A stretch of DNA of 64,000 nt from contig JAAVWC010000012.1 in the NCBI GenBank assembly GCA_023910675.1, positions 1 to 64,000 on the forward strand, read 5' to 3'. Source of the DNA: Gemmatimonas sp. Its GTDB lineage: Bacteria > Gemmatimonadota > Gemmatimonadetes > Gemmatimonadales > Gemmatimonadaceae. The position numbers and the translations under genes are program-made. Below the pieces are notes generated by a model, which was given only the letters and a program-made list of their open reading frames with translations, did not search any database and had not been told where the DNA came from. Positions 46,346-54,990 of the stretch are shown piece after piece (position 1 is the first letter of the stretch; each line of letters begins with the position of its first letter).

Positions 46346-46398
46346 CGAACTGCGGAGGGTCCGACGGTTTACCGCCGGACCAAACCCACCGCAGTTCG
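46346..46398. repeat. Palindromic intergenic element, copy 3 (short form)
   Basis: Outer arms CGAACTGCGG/CCGCAGTTCG and inner arms GGTCCGACGGT/ACCGCCGGACC form a hairpin with a 2-base loop. The core TGGTCCGGCGGT is shared with copies 1 and 2. It sits between the BON gene and valS, 16 bases before the valS ATG, so it could act in valS expression. Confidence 0.7.
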
Positions 46399-46414
46399 GT
46401 TATCTTTACAGGCT

Positions 46415-49162
46415 ATGACCTGGCCTGATTCCGCTCTTCCGACGACGTACGACGCTGCCGCCACCGAGGCGGCTTGGTACCCCACGTGGACCGAACACGG
46501 GGTGTTCACCGCCGACCCGGCCCGGGCCGCGACGCGGGAACCGTTCGTGATCGTCATTCCGCCGCCCAACGTGACGGCGGTGCTGCACATGGGCCACGGG
46601 CTCAACAACACCGTGCAGGACGTCCTCATCCGCTGGCGCCGCATGGCCGGCGACGAAGCGCTCTGGGTACCGGGCACCGACCACGCCGGTATCGCCACGC
46701 AGAACGTCGTCGAGAAGCAGCTGGCCGCCGAAGGCAAGACGCGCTTCAACCTCGGCCGTGAGCCATTCGTGCAGCGAGTCGCCGAGTTCGTCGACAAGAC
46801 CGGCGGCGAAATCCTGAATCAGCTCAAGTCCATCGGCGCCAGCGCCGACTGGTCGCGCACGGCGTACACCTTCTCCCCCGAGCTCTCCCGCTCGGTGCGC
46901 GAAACGTTCGTGCGCCTGCACGAAGACGGACTGGTGTACAAGGGGCATCGCGTCATTCACTGGTGCCCGCGCTGCGGCACCAGCCTGTCGGACGAAGAAG
47001 CCGAGTTCACCGACACGAACGGCAAGCTATATCACCTGCGCTACGCGCTCGCCAGCGACGCGTCGCAGTTCATCACGGTGGCCACCACGCGTCCGGAAAC
47101 GATGCTTGGCGACGTGGCCGTGGCCGTGAACCCCGACGACGAGCGCTATCAGGCGCTCATCGGTCAGGAAGTGATCCTGCCGCTCAACGGCGTGCGTATC
47201 CCCATCGTGGGCGACAGCTACACCGATCCCACCTTCGGATCGGGCGCGGTGAAGATCACGCCGGCGCACGACGCCAACGACTTCGAGGTGGGCAAGCGTC
47301 ATCAGCTGGCGATGCCCGTCATCATCGACGCCGAAGGGTTCGTGCGCGAATTGGAGGGAGCGGCCGGACGTGTCCCCGCGGAGCTCTCGGGGCTCGATCG
47401 CTTCGCCGCCCGCAAGGCCATCGTGCAACTGCTCGACGCCGCCGGTGCGCTGGTGAAAATCGAGAACCATGCGCACAGCGTGCGGCATTGCTACCGCTGC
47501 GACACGGTCGTGGAGCCGCGTTTGTCCGATCAGTGGTTCGTGAAGATGCAGCCGCTCGCCGACAAGGCGCTCGCCGCACTGCGTACCGGTGAGCTGCGAA
47601 TTCTCCCGGAGCGTTGGGAAGCGGTGTACGTGAACTGGCTCGAAGGGATTCGCGACTGGAACATCTCGCGCCAGATCTGGTGGGGCCACCGCGTGCCGGT
47701 GTGGTACTGTGAACGCTCGTGCGGTGAGGCACCCATTGTGTCGCGCACCGATGTCACGCAGTGCCCCGGCTGCAGCGGTAGCGTGCGTCAGGACGAAGAC
47801 GTCCTCGACACCTGGTTCTCCAGCTGGCTGTGGCCCTTCAGCACACTCGGCTGGCCCGAAAAGACGCCCGATCTCAAGGCGTTCTATCCGGGCGATGTGC
47901 TCGTGACCGCTCCGGAAATTCTGTTCTTCTGGGTGGCCCGCATGGTGATGAGCGGCTGCTGGTTCCTGGAGAAGGCGCCGTTCCACACGGTGTATCTGCA
48001 CGGTACCGTGCGCGACATGCAGCATCGCAAGATGTCGAAGTCGCTGGGCAACGGCATCGATCCGCTCGACGTCGTGAAGCTCTACGGCGCCGACGCGCTG
48101 CGTTGGACGATGGTGGCGGGGCTCGGCCTTGGTGTCGACATCATGCTCGACCCCAACGATCTCGAAAAGTCGTTCTCTCCCGGGCGCAACTTCTGCACGA
48201 AGCTCTGGAACATCGGACGCTTCCTGTTGTCGCGCGTGGGCACCGATCCGGTGGCCCCCGTGTCCGCGCTCGACCGCGCGCAACTCGCACCGGCCGACCG
48301 CTGGATTCTCGAACGGCTCGATATCGCGATCGCCGATTGCGACGCGGCGCTGGGACCGGCTCGACCGTCGACGGCGGAGCATTGGGCGGAGCTCGAGCGC
48401 GGGCGAGGTCTGCGCCTGTCCGAGTACGCCGAAGCCGCTCGCCGGTTCGTGTGGAACGAACTGGCCGACTGGTATCTCGAAAGCATCAAGCCGCGGCTCG
48501 CGGCCGAAGGCACCGCCGACCGCGAAGTCGCGCGGGCCGTGCTGGCGCACGCCTTCGACGGCGCGCTGCGCCTGTTGCACCCCATCGTCCCGTTCATCAC
48601 CGAAGAACTGTGGCAGAAGCTGCCGCAGACGCCCCAGGGGACCTTCCTGGCGCAGGCCGCGTGGCCCGTGCACAGTGGTGAACCCGCAGGAGCCGGCGCC
48701 GGCTTCGAAATGGTCCGCGAGTCGGTGGCGGCGATCAGACAGGTCCGTGCGGAGTACAACGTGAATCCGGGTGCGTGGGTGGACGCCGTGCTGGTGGCCA
48801 CCGCAGACACGCAGGAGATGCTGGCGCTGCAGGCCGACACGGTAGGCTCGCTCGCGCGCGCGAAGGTGCGCGTCGAAGCGAGCAATCCGGGTGGGGCGGC
48901 GGCGCAGGTGTTGCTCTCCGGCGGCATCGAACTCGTCGTGCCGCTGGCCGGCATGGTCGATCTCGAGAAGGAGATGCAGCGCTTGGACACCGAAATCGTT
49001 CAGCTCGACAAGCAGCTCACCGCACTCGACGCGCGGCTGGCCAACGAAGGGTTCGTGTCGAAGGCCAAGCCGCAGGTGGTCGAGGCCGAGCGCGCCAAGG
49101 CCGCCGAATGGCGTACGCGTCTGACGCAGCTGCGCGACAAGCGCACGTCACTCGGCGCGTGA
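46415..49162 (+). CDS. valS: Valyl-tRNA synthetase
   Basis: A 915-residue class I synthetase. Motifs: the HIGH box as HMGHGLNNTVQDVL, the editing domain (VATTRPETMLGDVAVAVNPD), the WWGHRVPVWYC region, the KMSKS loop (HRKMSKSLGNGIDPLD), and a C-terminal coiled coil (DLEKEMQRLDTEIVQLDKQL). The length is normal. A GTGA overlap couples it to the next gene. Confidence 0.97.
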   Translation: MTWPDSALPTTYDAAATEAAWYPTWTEHGVFTADPARAATREPFVIVIPPPNVTAVLHMGHGLNNTVQDVLIRWRRMAGDEALWVPGTDHAGIATQNVVEKQLAAEGKTRFNLGREPFVQRVAEFVDKTGGEILNQLKSIGASADWSRTAYTFSPELSRSVRETFVRLHEDGLVYKGHRVIHWCPRCGTSLSDEEAEFTDTNGKLYHLRYALASDASQFITVATTRPETMLGDVAVAVNPDDERYQALIGQEVILPLNGVRIPIVGDSYTDPTFGSGAVKITPAHDANDFEVGKRHQLAMPVIIDAEGFVRELEGAAGRVPAELSGLDRFAARKAIVQLLDAAGALVKIENHAHSVRHCYRCDTVVEPRLSDQWFVKMQPLADKALAALRTGELRILPERWEAVYVNWLEGIRDWNISRQIWWGHRVPVWYCERSCGEAPIVSRTDVTQCPGCSGSVRQDEDVLDTWFSSWLWPFSTLGWPEKTPDLKAFYPGDVLVTAPEILFFWVARMVMSGCWFLEKAPFHTVYLHGTVRDMQHRKMSKSLGNGIDPLDVVKLYGADALRWTMVAGLGLGVDIMLDPNDLEKSFSPGRNFCTKLWNIGRFLLSRVGTDPVAPVSALDRAQLAPADRWILERLDIAIADCDAALGPARPSTAEHWAELERGRGLRLSEYAEAARRFVWNELADWYLESIKPRLAAEGTADREVARAVLAHAFDGALRLLHPIVPFITEELWQKLPQTPQGTFLAQAAWPVHSGEPAGAGAGFEMVRESVAAIRQVRAEYNVNPGAWVDAVLVATADTQEMLALQADTVGSLARAKVRVEASNPGGAAAQVLLSGGIELVVPLAGMVDLEKEMQRLDTEIVQLDKQLTALDARLANEGFVSKAKPQVVEAERAKAAEWRTRLTQLRDKRTSLGA

Positions 49163-50520
49163 GCCTGACCGTGCGTCATCACGCCGTGGCCGGCGCCCTG
49201 CTCCGTCTTGCCATGGTCGGCGCGGGGCTGGTAGTCGGTACGGCGTGCGCCAATCAGGCGCTGCCGCCGGGTGGGCCGCAGGATTTCGTGCCGCCGAACA
49301 TCGTCAAGATCACGCCCGAGAACAACAGCGTGACCGGCAAGCCCGGTCAGGTGACCATCCGCTTCGACGAGGTGATCAGCGAAACGCCCAAGGGCGCTCG
49401 TGACCTGTCGGAATTGGTGTTCATCAGTCCCAAGAGTGGCGCTCCACGCGTCGACTGGGACCGCACCAGCATTCAGATTCGCCCTTCCAAGGGGTGGCGC
49501 CCGAATACGGTGTACACGGTGCAACTCAAGGGCGGGATGCAGGACCTGTACAACAATTCCATCGACACCACCCTTCGTGTGGTGTTCTCCACCGGGCAGC
49601 CCATTCCGCAGACGGTGCTCAAGGGCGTGGTCTTCGACTGGATGGAAGGTAAGGGGCTCAAGGGCGGTGTCATCGAAGCGGTGTCGTCGGATACGACGCT
49701 GGTGTATCAGGCGGTTGCCGATTCATCTGGCCGCTTCGAGTTGCGGAGCATTCCCATTGGGCCGTATCTCGTGCGTGCTTATGGAGATCGCAACAACAAC
49801 AAGGATCTCGAGCCGCTCGAAATGTGGGACACGGTGCGCGTGACGCTGACAGGGTCTGCGGAAGCCGAGTTCTATGCGTTTGCGCGCGATACGGTTGGGC
49901 TGCGCATTCAGACCATCGAACCGCAGGACAGCAACCGCGTGCTCAAGGTCACCTTCGACAAGCCGTATGCGGTGAACCAGTTCTTCGTCACGGAAGGGGC
50001 CATCCTCACGCGGCTCCCCGATTCGGCGCGTGTGGCGGTTTCGCGCGTACAGACGGCCGTGCAGCGCGCGGCGTATGACTCCGTCATCATCAAGCGGAAA
50101 GCGGACTCTGTGGCGGCAGAAGCCGCCAAAGCCGATACGATTTCGGGGGCCGCGCGTGCGCGCCGCGACAGCATCGCCCTCGTACGACGCGCCGATAGTG
50201 TGGCCGCGGCAGACCGGGCCAAGCGTGAAGCGGCGCGTGTGGCGGCGCGGCAGCGCGGCGGACGCGCGGCCCCCGTGGACACGACGCCCCCGCCCAAGAT
50301 GAATCGTCCGAAGGTGTACAACGAAGCGTACATCATGCTCGACACGGCGTTGCTCCCCGGGCGCACCTACCGCCTGCAGATGACAGGGGTGAGCAGCTTG
50401 AGCAATATCCTCAAGTCACCCGCGCGGAATTTCACACTGCCGCGGGTGAAGGTCGACAGCACGGCGAAAGACAGCACGCGGGCCAAGCGCGACAGCACAA
50501 AGCCGCCCGGCGCGCGCTGA
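49159..50520 (+). CDS. Ig-like domain lipoprotein
   Basis: A 453-residue predicted lipoprotein (signal ending in VVGTACANQ, lipobox GTAC). The first part has a bacterial Ig-like (SbsA/Big_5-type) domain: PPNIVKITPENNSVTGKPGQ, VTIRFDEVISETPKGARDL and WRPNTVYTVQLKGGMQD. A carboxypeptidase-regulatory-like section follows (GRFELRSIPIGPYLVRAYGD). Near residues 300-380 there is a long Ala/Arg/Lys/Asp-rich, probably helical stretch. It starts at GTG 49159, overlapping the valS stop. The function is unknown; similar proteins occur in Bacteroidetes. Confidence 0.75.
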   Translation: MSLTVRHHAVAGALLRLAMVGAGLVVGTACANQALPPGGPQDFVPPNIVKITPENNSVTGKPGQVTIRFDEVISETPKGARDLSELVFISPKSGAPRVDWDRTSIQIRPSKGWRPNTVYTVQLKGGMQDLYNNSIDTTLRVVFSTGQPIPQTVLKGVVFDWMEGKGLKGGVIEAVSSDTTLVYQAVADSSGRFELRSIPIGPYLVRAYGDRNNNKDLEPLEMWDTVRVTLTGSAEAEFYAFARDTVGLRIQTIEPQDSNRVLKVTFDKPYAVNQFFVTEGAILTRLPDSARVAVSRVQTAVQRAAYDSVIIKRKADSVAAEAAKADTISGAARARRDSIALVRRADSVAAADRAKREAARVAARQRGGRAAPVDTTPPPKMNRPKVYNEAYIMLDTALLPGRTYRLQMTGVSSLSNILKSPARNFTLPRVKVDSTAKDSTRAKRDSTKPPGAR

Positions 50521-50523
50521 CCC

Positions 50524-51147
50524 ATGAGCACCGCGCCCCTCCGCCCGGCTCTGTTCATCGATCGCGACGGTACGCTCATCGCCGATGCGCACTATCTCGC
50601 GGATGCCGCTGGTGTGCGCCTGCTCGGCGATGCCGCCGAGGCGGTGCGTCTCGCCAACGCGGCGCAGGTACCGGTGGTGATCGTCACCAATCAGTCGGGT
50701 ATTGCGCGCGGGCTCATTACCGAGGCGCAATACGAAGCGGTCCGTGACCGTACCGTCGCGCTGTTGCACCACGGCAATGCCGAGGTGCTGGCCACCTATC
50801 ATTGTCCGCACCTGGCCGAGATCACCGGCGCCTGCGACTGTCGCAAGCCCGGGCTCGGCCTGTATACGCAGGCGGCTCATGAGCACGCGCTCGACCTCGC
50901 GCGCAGTGCCTACATTGGCGACCGCTGGCGTGATGCGCAGCCGGCGCTCGCCACTGGCGGGCTCGGCATTCTGGTGCCCGGTGTGGAGACGCCCACGCAC
51001 GACGTCGACACGGCGCACGCCAGTCGGGCGCCCAACATTGCGGTGACTTCGTCGCTACGCGATGCCGTCATGCTGGCGCTCACGCGACTGGGCGTGGGAG
51101 ACCTCCCCAACATGCTCACGGCCTCCGACTTCGAAACGCGCGCATGA
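50524..51147 (+). CDS. gmhB: D-glycero-beta-D-manno-heptose 1,7-bisphosphate 7-phosphatase
   Basis: A 207-residue HAD-IIIA phosphatase. Motif I is ALFIDRDGTLIADAHYL, motif II PVVIVTNQSGIARG, and the zinc-binding loop CPHLAEITGACDCRKPG holds the Cys/His set typical of GmhB. It acts in heptose synthesis for lipopolysaccharide-type glycans, consistent with an outer membrane. It lies 3 bases after the Ig-like gene and overlaps purN by four bases. Confidence 0.9.
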   Translation: MSTAPLRPALFIDRDGTLIADAHYLADAAGVRLLGDAAEAVRLANAAQVPVVIVTNQSGIARGLITEAQYEAVRDRTVALLHHGNAEVLATYHCPHLAEITGACDCRKPGLGLYTQAAHEHALDLARSAYIGDRWRDAQPALATGGLGILVPGVETPTHDVDTAHASRAPNIAVTSSLRDAVMLALTRLGVGDLPNMLTASDFETRA

Positions 51148-51893
51148 CACACGCTCACACGTCGCCGGCACCACGCCGGTCACGCATTGCGGTGCTCGCC
51201 TCGGGCGGTGGCTCCAACCTGCAGCTGCTCCTCGATCACTTCGCCGGTACGGCGGATCACATGGGCGAGATCGTGTGGGTGGGGTCGGACAAGCACACGG
51301 CGGGAGCACTCGCGCGTGCCACGTCGAGCGGGGTACCTACCGGCGTCGTGAGCGATCCGTATGATGGCGATGCGCTGCTGGCACAGCTGCGCGAGGCAGG
51401 CGCCGACCTGCTGGTGCTTGCCGGTTATCTCAAGCTGGTCCCGGAGACGGTGGTACGCGCCTTTCACGGGCGGCTGCTCAATGTGCATCCGGCGCTGCTC
51501 CCGGCGTTCGGCGGCGCGGGCATGTACGGCATGCGCATTCACACGGCGGTGCTGGAGCATGGTGCCACGGTGACCGGCGTGACCGTGCACTTCGTCGATG
51601 AGCAGTACGACCGCGGCCCCATTGTGGCACAGTGGCCCGTGCCGGTGCTCCCCGGCGACACACCGGCCACGTTGGCCGCGCGCGTGCTGCGCGTGGAGCA
51701 TCGCCTCTTTCCGCTCTGTGTGGCGGCAGTGTCGAGCGGTGCCATCGTGCTGGGAGGCGATGGCCGCGTGCATGGTCATCTGGACGTTCCGGTAGGCATT
51801 GCCGCTCCGGAATGGCGCTTTGGCATGGTGCCGGACACGGTGGAGGATGCCACGGCGTTTGCCACCGACGTCGCCCGAGTGTTTCCGCGATAG
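51144..51893 (+). CDS. purN: Phosphoribosylglycinamide formyltransferase
   Basis: A 249-residue enzyme of purine synthesis that formylates GAR using 10-formyl-tetrahydrofolate. It begins IAVLASGGGSNLQLLLDHFA and contains LLVLAGYLKLVPETVV, NVHPALLPAFGGAGMYGMRI and GVTVHFVDEQYDRGPIVAQW, including the catalytic Asn-His-Asp set. It has a longer C-terminus than the E. coli enzyme (212 residues). Coupled to gmhB by an ATGA overlap; purH follows. Confidence 0.95.
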   Translation: MTHAHTSPAPRRSRIAVLASGGGSNLQLLLDHFAGTADHMGEIVWVGSDKHTAGALARATSSGVPTGVVSDPYDGDALLAQLREAGADLLVLAGYLKLVPETVVRAFHGRLLNVHPALLPAFGGAGMYGMRIHTAVLEHGATVTGVTVHFVDEQYDRGPIVAQWPVPVLPGDTPATLAARVLRVEHRLFPLCVAAVSSGAIVLGGDGRVHGHLDVPVGIAAPEWRFGMVPDTVEDATAFATDVARVFPR

Positions 51894-51972
51894 TCCCCGT
51901 TTGCTGTTGATGCTGTACCCGCAATGCTCTTCGCCCGTTTCGCTGACTCACGTACTCAGCCCCTCGACATAG

Positions 51973-53502
51973 ATGCGCGCACTGCTGTCGGTCTCCGATA
52001 AATCCGGTCTCGTTCCGTTCGCTCAGGGCCTCGCAGCCAAGGGTGTCGAACTCGTCTCCACTGGTGGCACCGCGCGCACGCTGCGCGACGCCGGTCTCGC
52101 CGTGAAGGACATCAGCGAGATCACCGGCTTCCCCGAAATGCTCGACGGCCGCGTGAAGACGCTGCACCCGGTGGTGCACGGTGGCTTGCTGGCGCGGCGC
52201 GATCTGCCGGAGCACATGGAGGCGATCAAGGCGCACAATATCGGCACGATCGACCTCGTGGTGGTGAACCTGTATCCCTTCCGCGAAACCGCCGCCAAGC
52301 CCGGCGTACACCCGGAAGAGGTGATCGAGAACATCGACATCGGCGGGCCGTCCATGCTTCGCTCCGCCGCCAAGAACTTCGAGTCGGTGTGGGTCATCGT
52401 CGATCCGAGCGATTACCACGCGGTGCTCGACATGGTGAACAGCGGCGGTGACGATCCGGCATTCCGTCGCCTCCTCGCTGAAAAGGTCTACGCGCACACC
52501 AGCGCCTACGACTCGGCGATCGCGACCTGGTTCGCGCAGCAGCGCGGCGAGCCGTTCCCGCAAACGCTCCCCATCGCCTTCGAAAAGCAGCAGTCGCTGC
52601 GCTACGGCGAAAACCCGCAGCAGCGTGCCGCGTTCTACGTGGAGAAGCAGGGCGCAGGACTCGGGGCGCTCGTGCAGAAGGGCGGCAAGGAACTGTCGTT
52701 CAACAACCTGCTCGATCTCGAAGGCGCCCTGCTCGCCATCGAACCATTCGGTGAGCAGCCGGCGTGTGCCATCATCAAACACACGACGCCGTGCGGGCTC
52801 GCCACCGGCAGCAATGTGCTCGACGCGTACAAGAAGGCGCTGGCCTGCGACCCCGTGAGCGCGTTCGGCAGCGTGATCGCGTTCTCGGTGCCGGTGGATG
52901 TCGCGGCCGCCGAAGCGATCTCCAGCCTGTTCGTGGAGTGCATCGTCGCGCCCAAGTTCGCCGACGAAGCGGTGGAAATTCTGGGGCGCAAAAAGAATCT
53001 GCGCGTACTCGAAGGGAAAGCCAGTTGGCCGGCCCACGGCATGGACTACAAGCGCGTACGCGGCGGCCTGCTCGTGCAGGACCGCGCGCCTTCACCCACC
53101 GATCCGCAGCAGTGGAAGGTGGTCTCGTCGCGTCAGCCCACGGCCGACGAGCAGCGCGATCTGCTCTTCGCGTGGAAGAGCGTGGCGAGCGTGAAGAGCA
53201 ACGCCATCGTGCTGGCGCGCAACGGGGCCACCATTGGCATTGGCGCCGGCCAGATGAGCCGCGTGGACGCGAGCTTCGTGGCGGTGCACAAAGCCGCCAC
53301 CCTCGGCCATGACACCAAGGGCGCCTCGCTTGGCTCGGATGCGTTCTTCCCGTTCCGGGACGGCATCGATCAGGCCGCAGCGGCGGGTGTCACCGCCATC
53401 GTGCAGCCGGGCGGATCGGTGCGCGACGAGGAAGTCATCGCGGCTGCCAACGAACACGGTATCGCGATGGTGTTTACCGGCGAGCGGCTGTTCCGGCACT
53501 AG
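51973..53502 (+). CDS. purH: Bifunctional AICAR transformylase/IMP cyclohydrolase
   Basis: A 509-residue enzyme catalysing the last two steps of IMP synthesis. The cyclohydrolase part opens [20 protein letters not shown] and contains [14 protein letters not shown] and [20 protein letters not shown]. The transformylase part has [26 protein letters not shown] (the catalytic KH) and a C-terminal [20 protein letters not shown]. The length is normal. Confidence 0.97.
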   Translation: MRALLSVSDKSGLVPFAQGLAAKGVELVSTGGTARTLRDAGLAVKDISEITGFPEMLDGRVKTLHPVVHGGLLARRDLPEHMEAIKAHNIGTIDLVVVNLYPFRETAAKPGVHPEEVIENIDIGGPSMLRSAAKNFESVWVIVDPSDYHAVLDMVNSGGDDPAFRRLLAEKVYAHTSAYDSAIATWFAQQRGEPFPQTLPIAFEKQQSLRYGENPQQRAAFYVEKQGAGLGALVQKGGKELSFNNLLDLEGALLAIEPFGEQPACAIIKHTTPCGLATGSNVLDAYKKALACDPVSAFGSVIAFSVPVDVAAAEAISSLFVECIVAPKFADEAVEILGRKKNLRVLEGKASWPAHGMDYKRVRGGLLVQDRAPSPTDPQQWKVVSSRQPTADEQRDLLFAWKSVASVKSNAIVLARNGATIGIGAGQMSRVDASFVAVHKAATLGHDTKGASLGSDAFFPFRDGIDQAAAAGVTAIVQPGGSVRDEEVIAAANEHGIAMVFTGERLFRH

Positions 53503-53512
53503 TCTGCGGTAG

Positions 53513-54763
53513 CTACGCCGCGAGCTCCTTGAGCGCGCGCACGAGGGTATCGAGTTCCGCCGTGGTGGTGAACAGCTGCGGCGTAACTCGCACCCCTGAC
53601 ACGCCCGCGGTATTGATCGCCACCGTGAAGATCTTGTAGCGCTCCATGAGCGCCGTCGCGAGCTCGCCGGGCTTGAGGCGGTTCACACCCACGTTGGCAA
53701 TGGCCCCCGTGCGTGCCGGGTCGCTCGGCGTGTAGAGCGTAATGCCGGCCACACCGCGCACCTTCGTGGTCCAGTACTGCTGCAGCCAGCGCAGGCGCTC
53801 CTGCTTGCGCTGAATGCCAATGGCCTCGTGAAACGCGATCGCGTCTTCGATGGCGAGGTCGGTGTGCACCGGATGCGTGCCGGTGTGATTGAGCTTGCGA
53901 ATGTCCGACGAGGCAAAGCCTTCGTCGCCGTAGAGCGGCCACAGCTTCTCCACGTTGCCAGGCTTCACGTACAGAATGCCGGCGCCAAGGGGCGTGCCGA
54001 GCCACTTGTGCAGCGACGCGCCGTAAAAGTCGCAGTCGAGATCGGGGATCCTGAAGTCGATCTGCGCAAAGGCGTGCGCGCCGTCCACCATGACCGGCAC
54101 CCCGCGCGCGTGAGCCATGTCGCAGATCTTGCGCACTGGCAGCACGTGCCCCGTGATGTTGATGAGGTGGCACACCATGAGCAGCTTGGTACGCGGCGTG
54201 ATGGCGTTGGCGTAGACCTGCACCACCTCGTCATCGCTCTGCGGGTCGATGGGTACCGTGACGCGCCGGTTCACGGTGCCCCAGCGCCGCTCCATGAGCT
54301 TGAACTGGTCGAGCATGGCGCCGTAGTCGTGTACCGACATGATCGCCTCATCGCCGGGCTTCCAATCGAAGCCGCTGATGACCGTATCCAACGACTCAGT
54401 GGTGTTGCGCGTGATGATGAGCTCCTGCGGGGTGCAGCCGGCCAGCGCGGCGAGCTTGGCCTGCACCCGTGCCTTGTTGGGCACCTGCACCGTGCGCATG
54501 TACCGCGAGCTCAGCGCATTCACGTCGCGGATATGCTGGACGTACTGCTCCAGCACCGGCTGCGACTGCATGGAGTAGTAGCCATGCTCGAGGTGAATGA
54601 AGTCGGCCGGCACCTTGTACTTGCCCCGCAGTTCCCCCCAGAAGTCGTCCCGCGAGGCCAGCGCCGCCGGCGACAGCGCGGAGAGCGCCCGGAGCTGCGC
54701 GGGGGGGAGCATGAGGCCCAACGAGGCGCCTCCGAGCGTACGGAGAAAGTCGCGCTTGTGCAT
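53513..54763 (-). CDS. Class V aminotransferase (isopenicillin-N-epimerase-like), probably exported
   Basis: A 416-residue PLP enzyme. The N-terminus HKRDFLRTLGGASLGLMLPP is a Tat-like signal with KR instead of RR. The PLP lysine lies in DFYGASLHKWLGTPLGAGIL, preceded by PVMVDGAHAFAQID; ITRNTTESLDTVISGF holds the cofactor-phosphate loop. Proteins of this set are annotated as aminotransferases or isopenicillin N epimerase-like; the substrate is unknown. It is tail-to-tail with purH (10 bases). Confidence 0.82.
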   Translation of the reverse strand: MHKRDFLRTLGGASLGLMLPPAQLRALSALSPAALASRDDFWGELRGKYKVPADFIHLEHGYYSMQSQPVLEQYVQHIRDVNALSSRYMRTVQVPNKARVQAKLAALAGCTPQELIITRNTTESLDTVISGFDWKPGDEAIMSVHDYGAMLDQFKLMERRWGTVNRRVTVPIDPQSDDEVVQVYANAITPRTKLLMVCHLINITGHVLPVRKICDMAHARGVPVMVDGAHAFAQIDFRIPDLDCDFYGASLHKWLGTPLGAGILYVKPGNVEKLWPLYGDEGFASSDIRKLNHTGTHPVHTDLAIEDAIAFHEAIGIQRKQERLRWLQQYWTTKVRGVAGITLYTPSDPARTGAIANVGVNRLKPGELATALMERYKIFTVAINTAGVSGVRVTPQLFTTTAELDTLVRALKELAA

Positions 54764-54990
54764 GGCCGAGGCGGGACGGGTGTGACGGAGCGGCGGAAGC
54801 CCGGGTTGAAGGTCGGGCCCGGGGCGTGTTTCTCCAAAGTAGCGCGCCGACGGGGCTCCCGGGCGGTTGTGCCCTCCCCCGCGAGGGGCGAACTTTGGTG
54901 ATTGCTGGAAATCCGCAGGGGCACCGCTCAGTACCCCGTTGGATGCCGCAGCCCGACCCGGGCCGTGGCCGCACACCCTCAGATCAGTCC

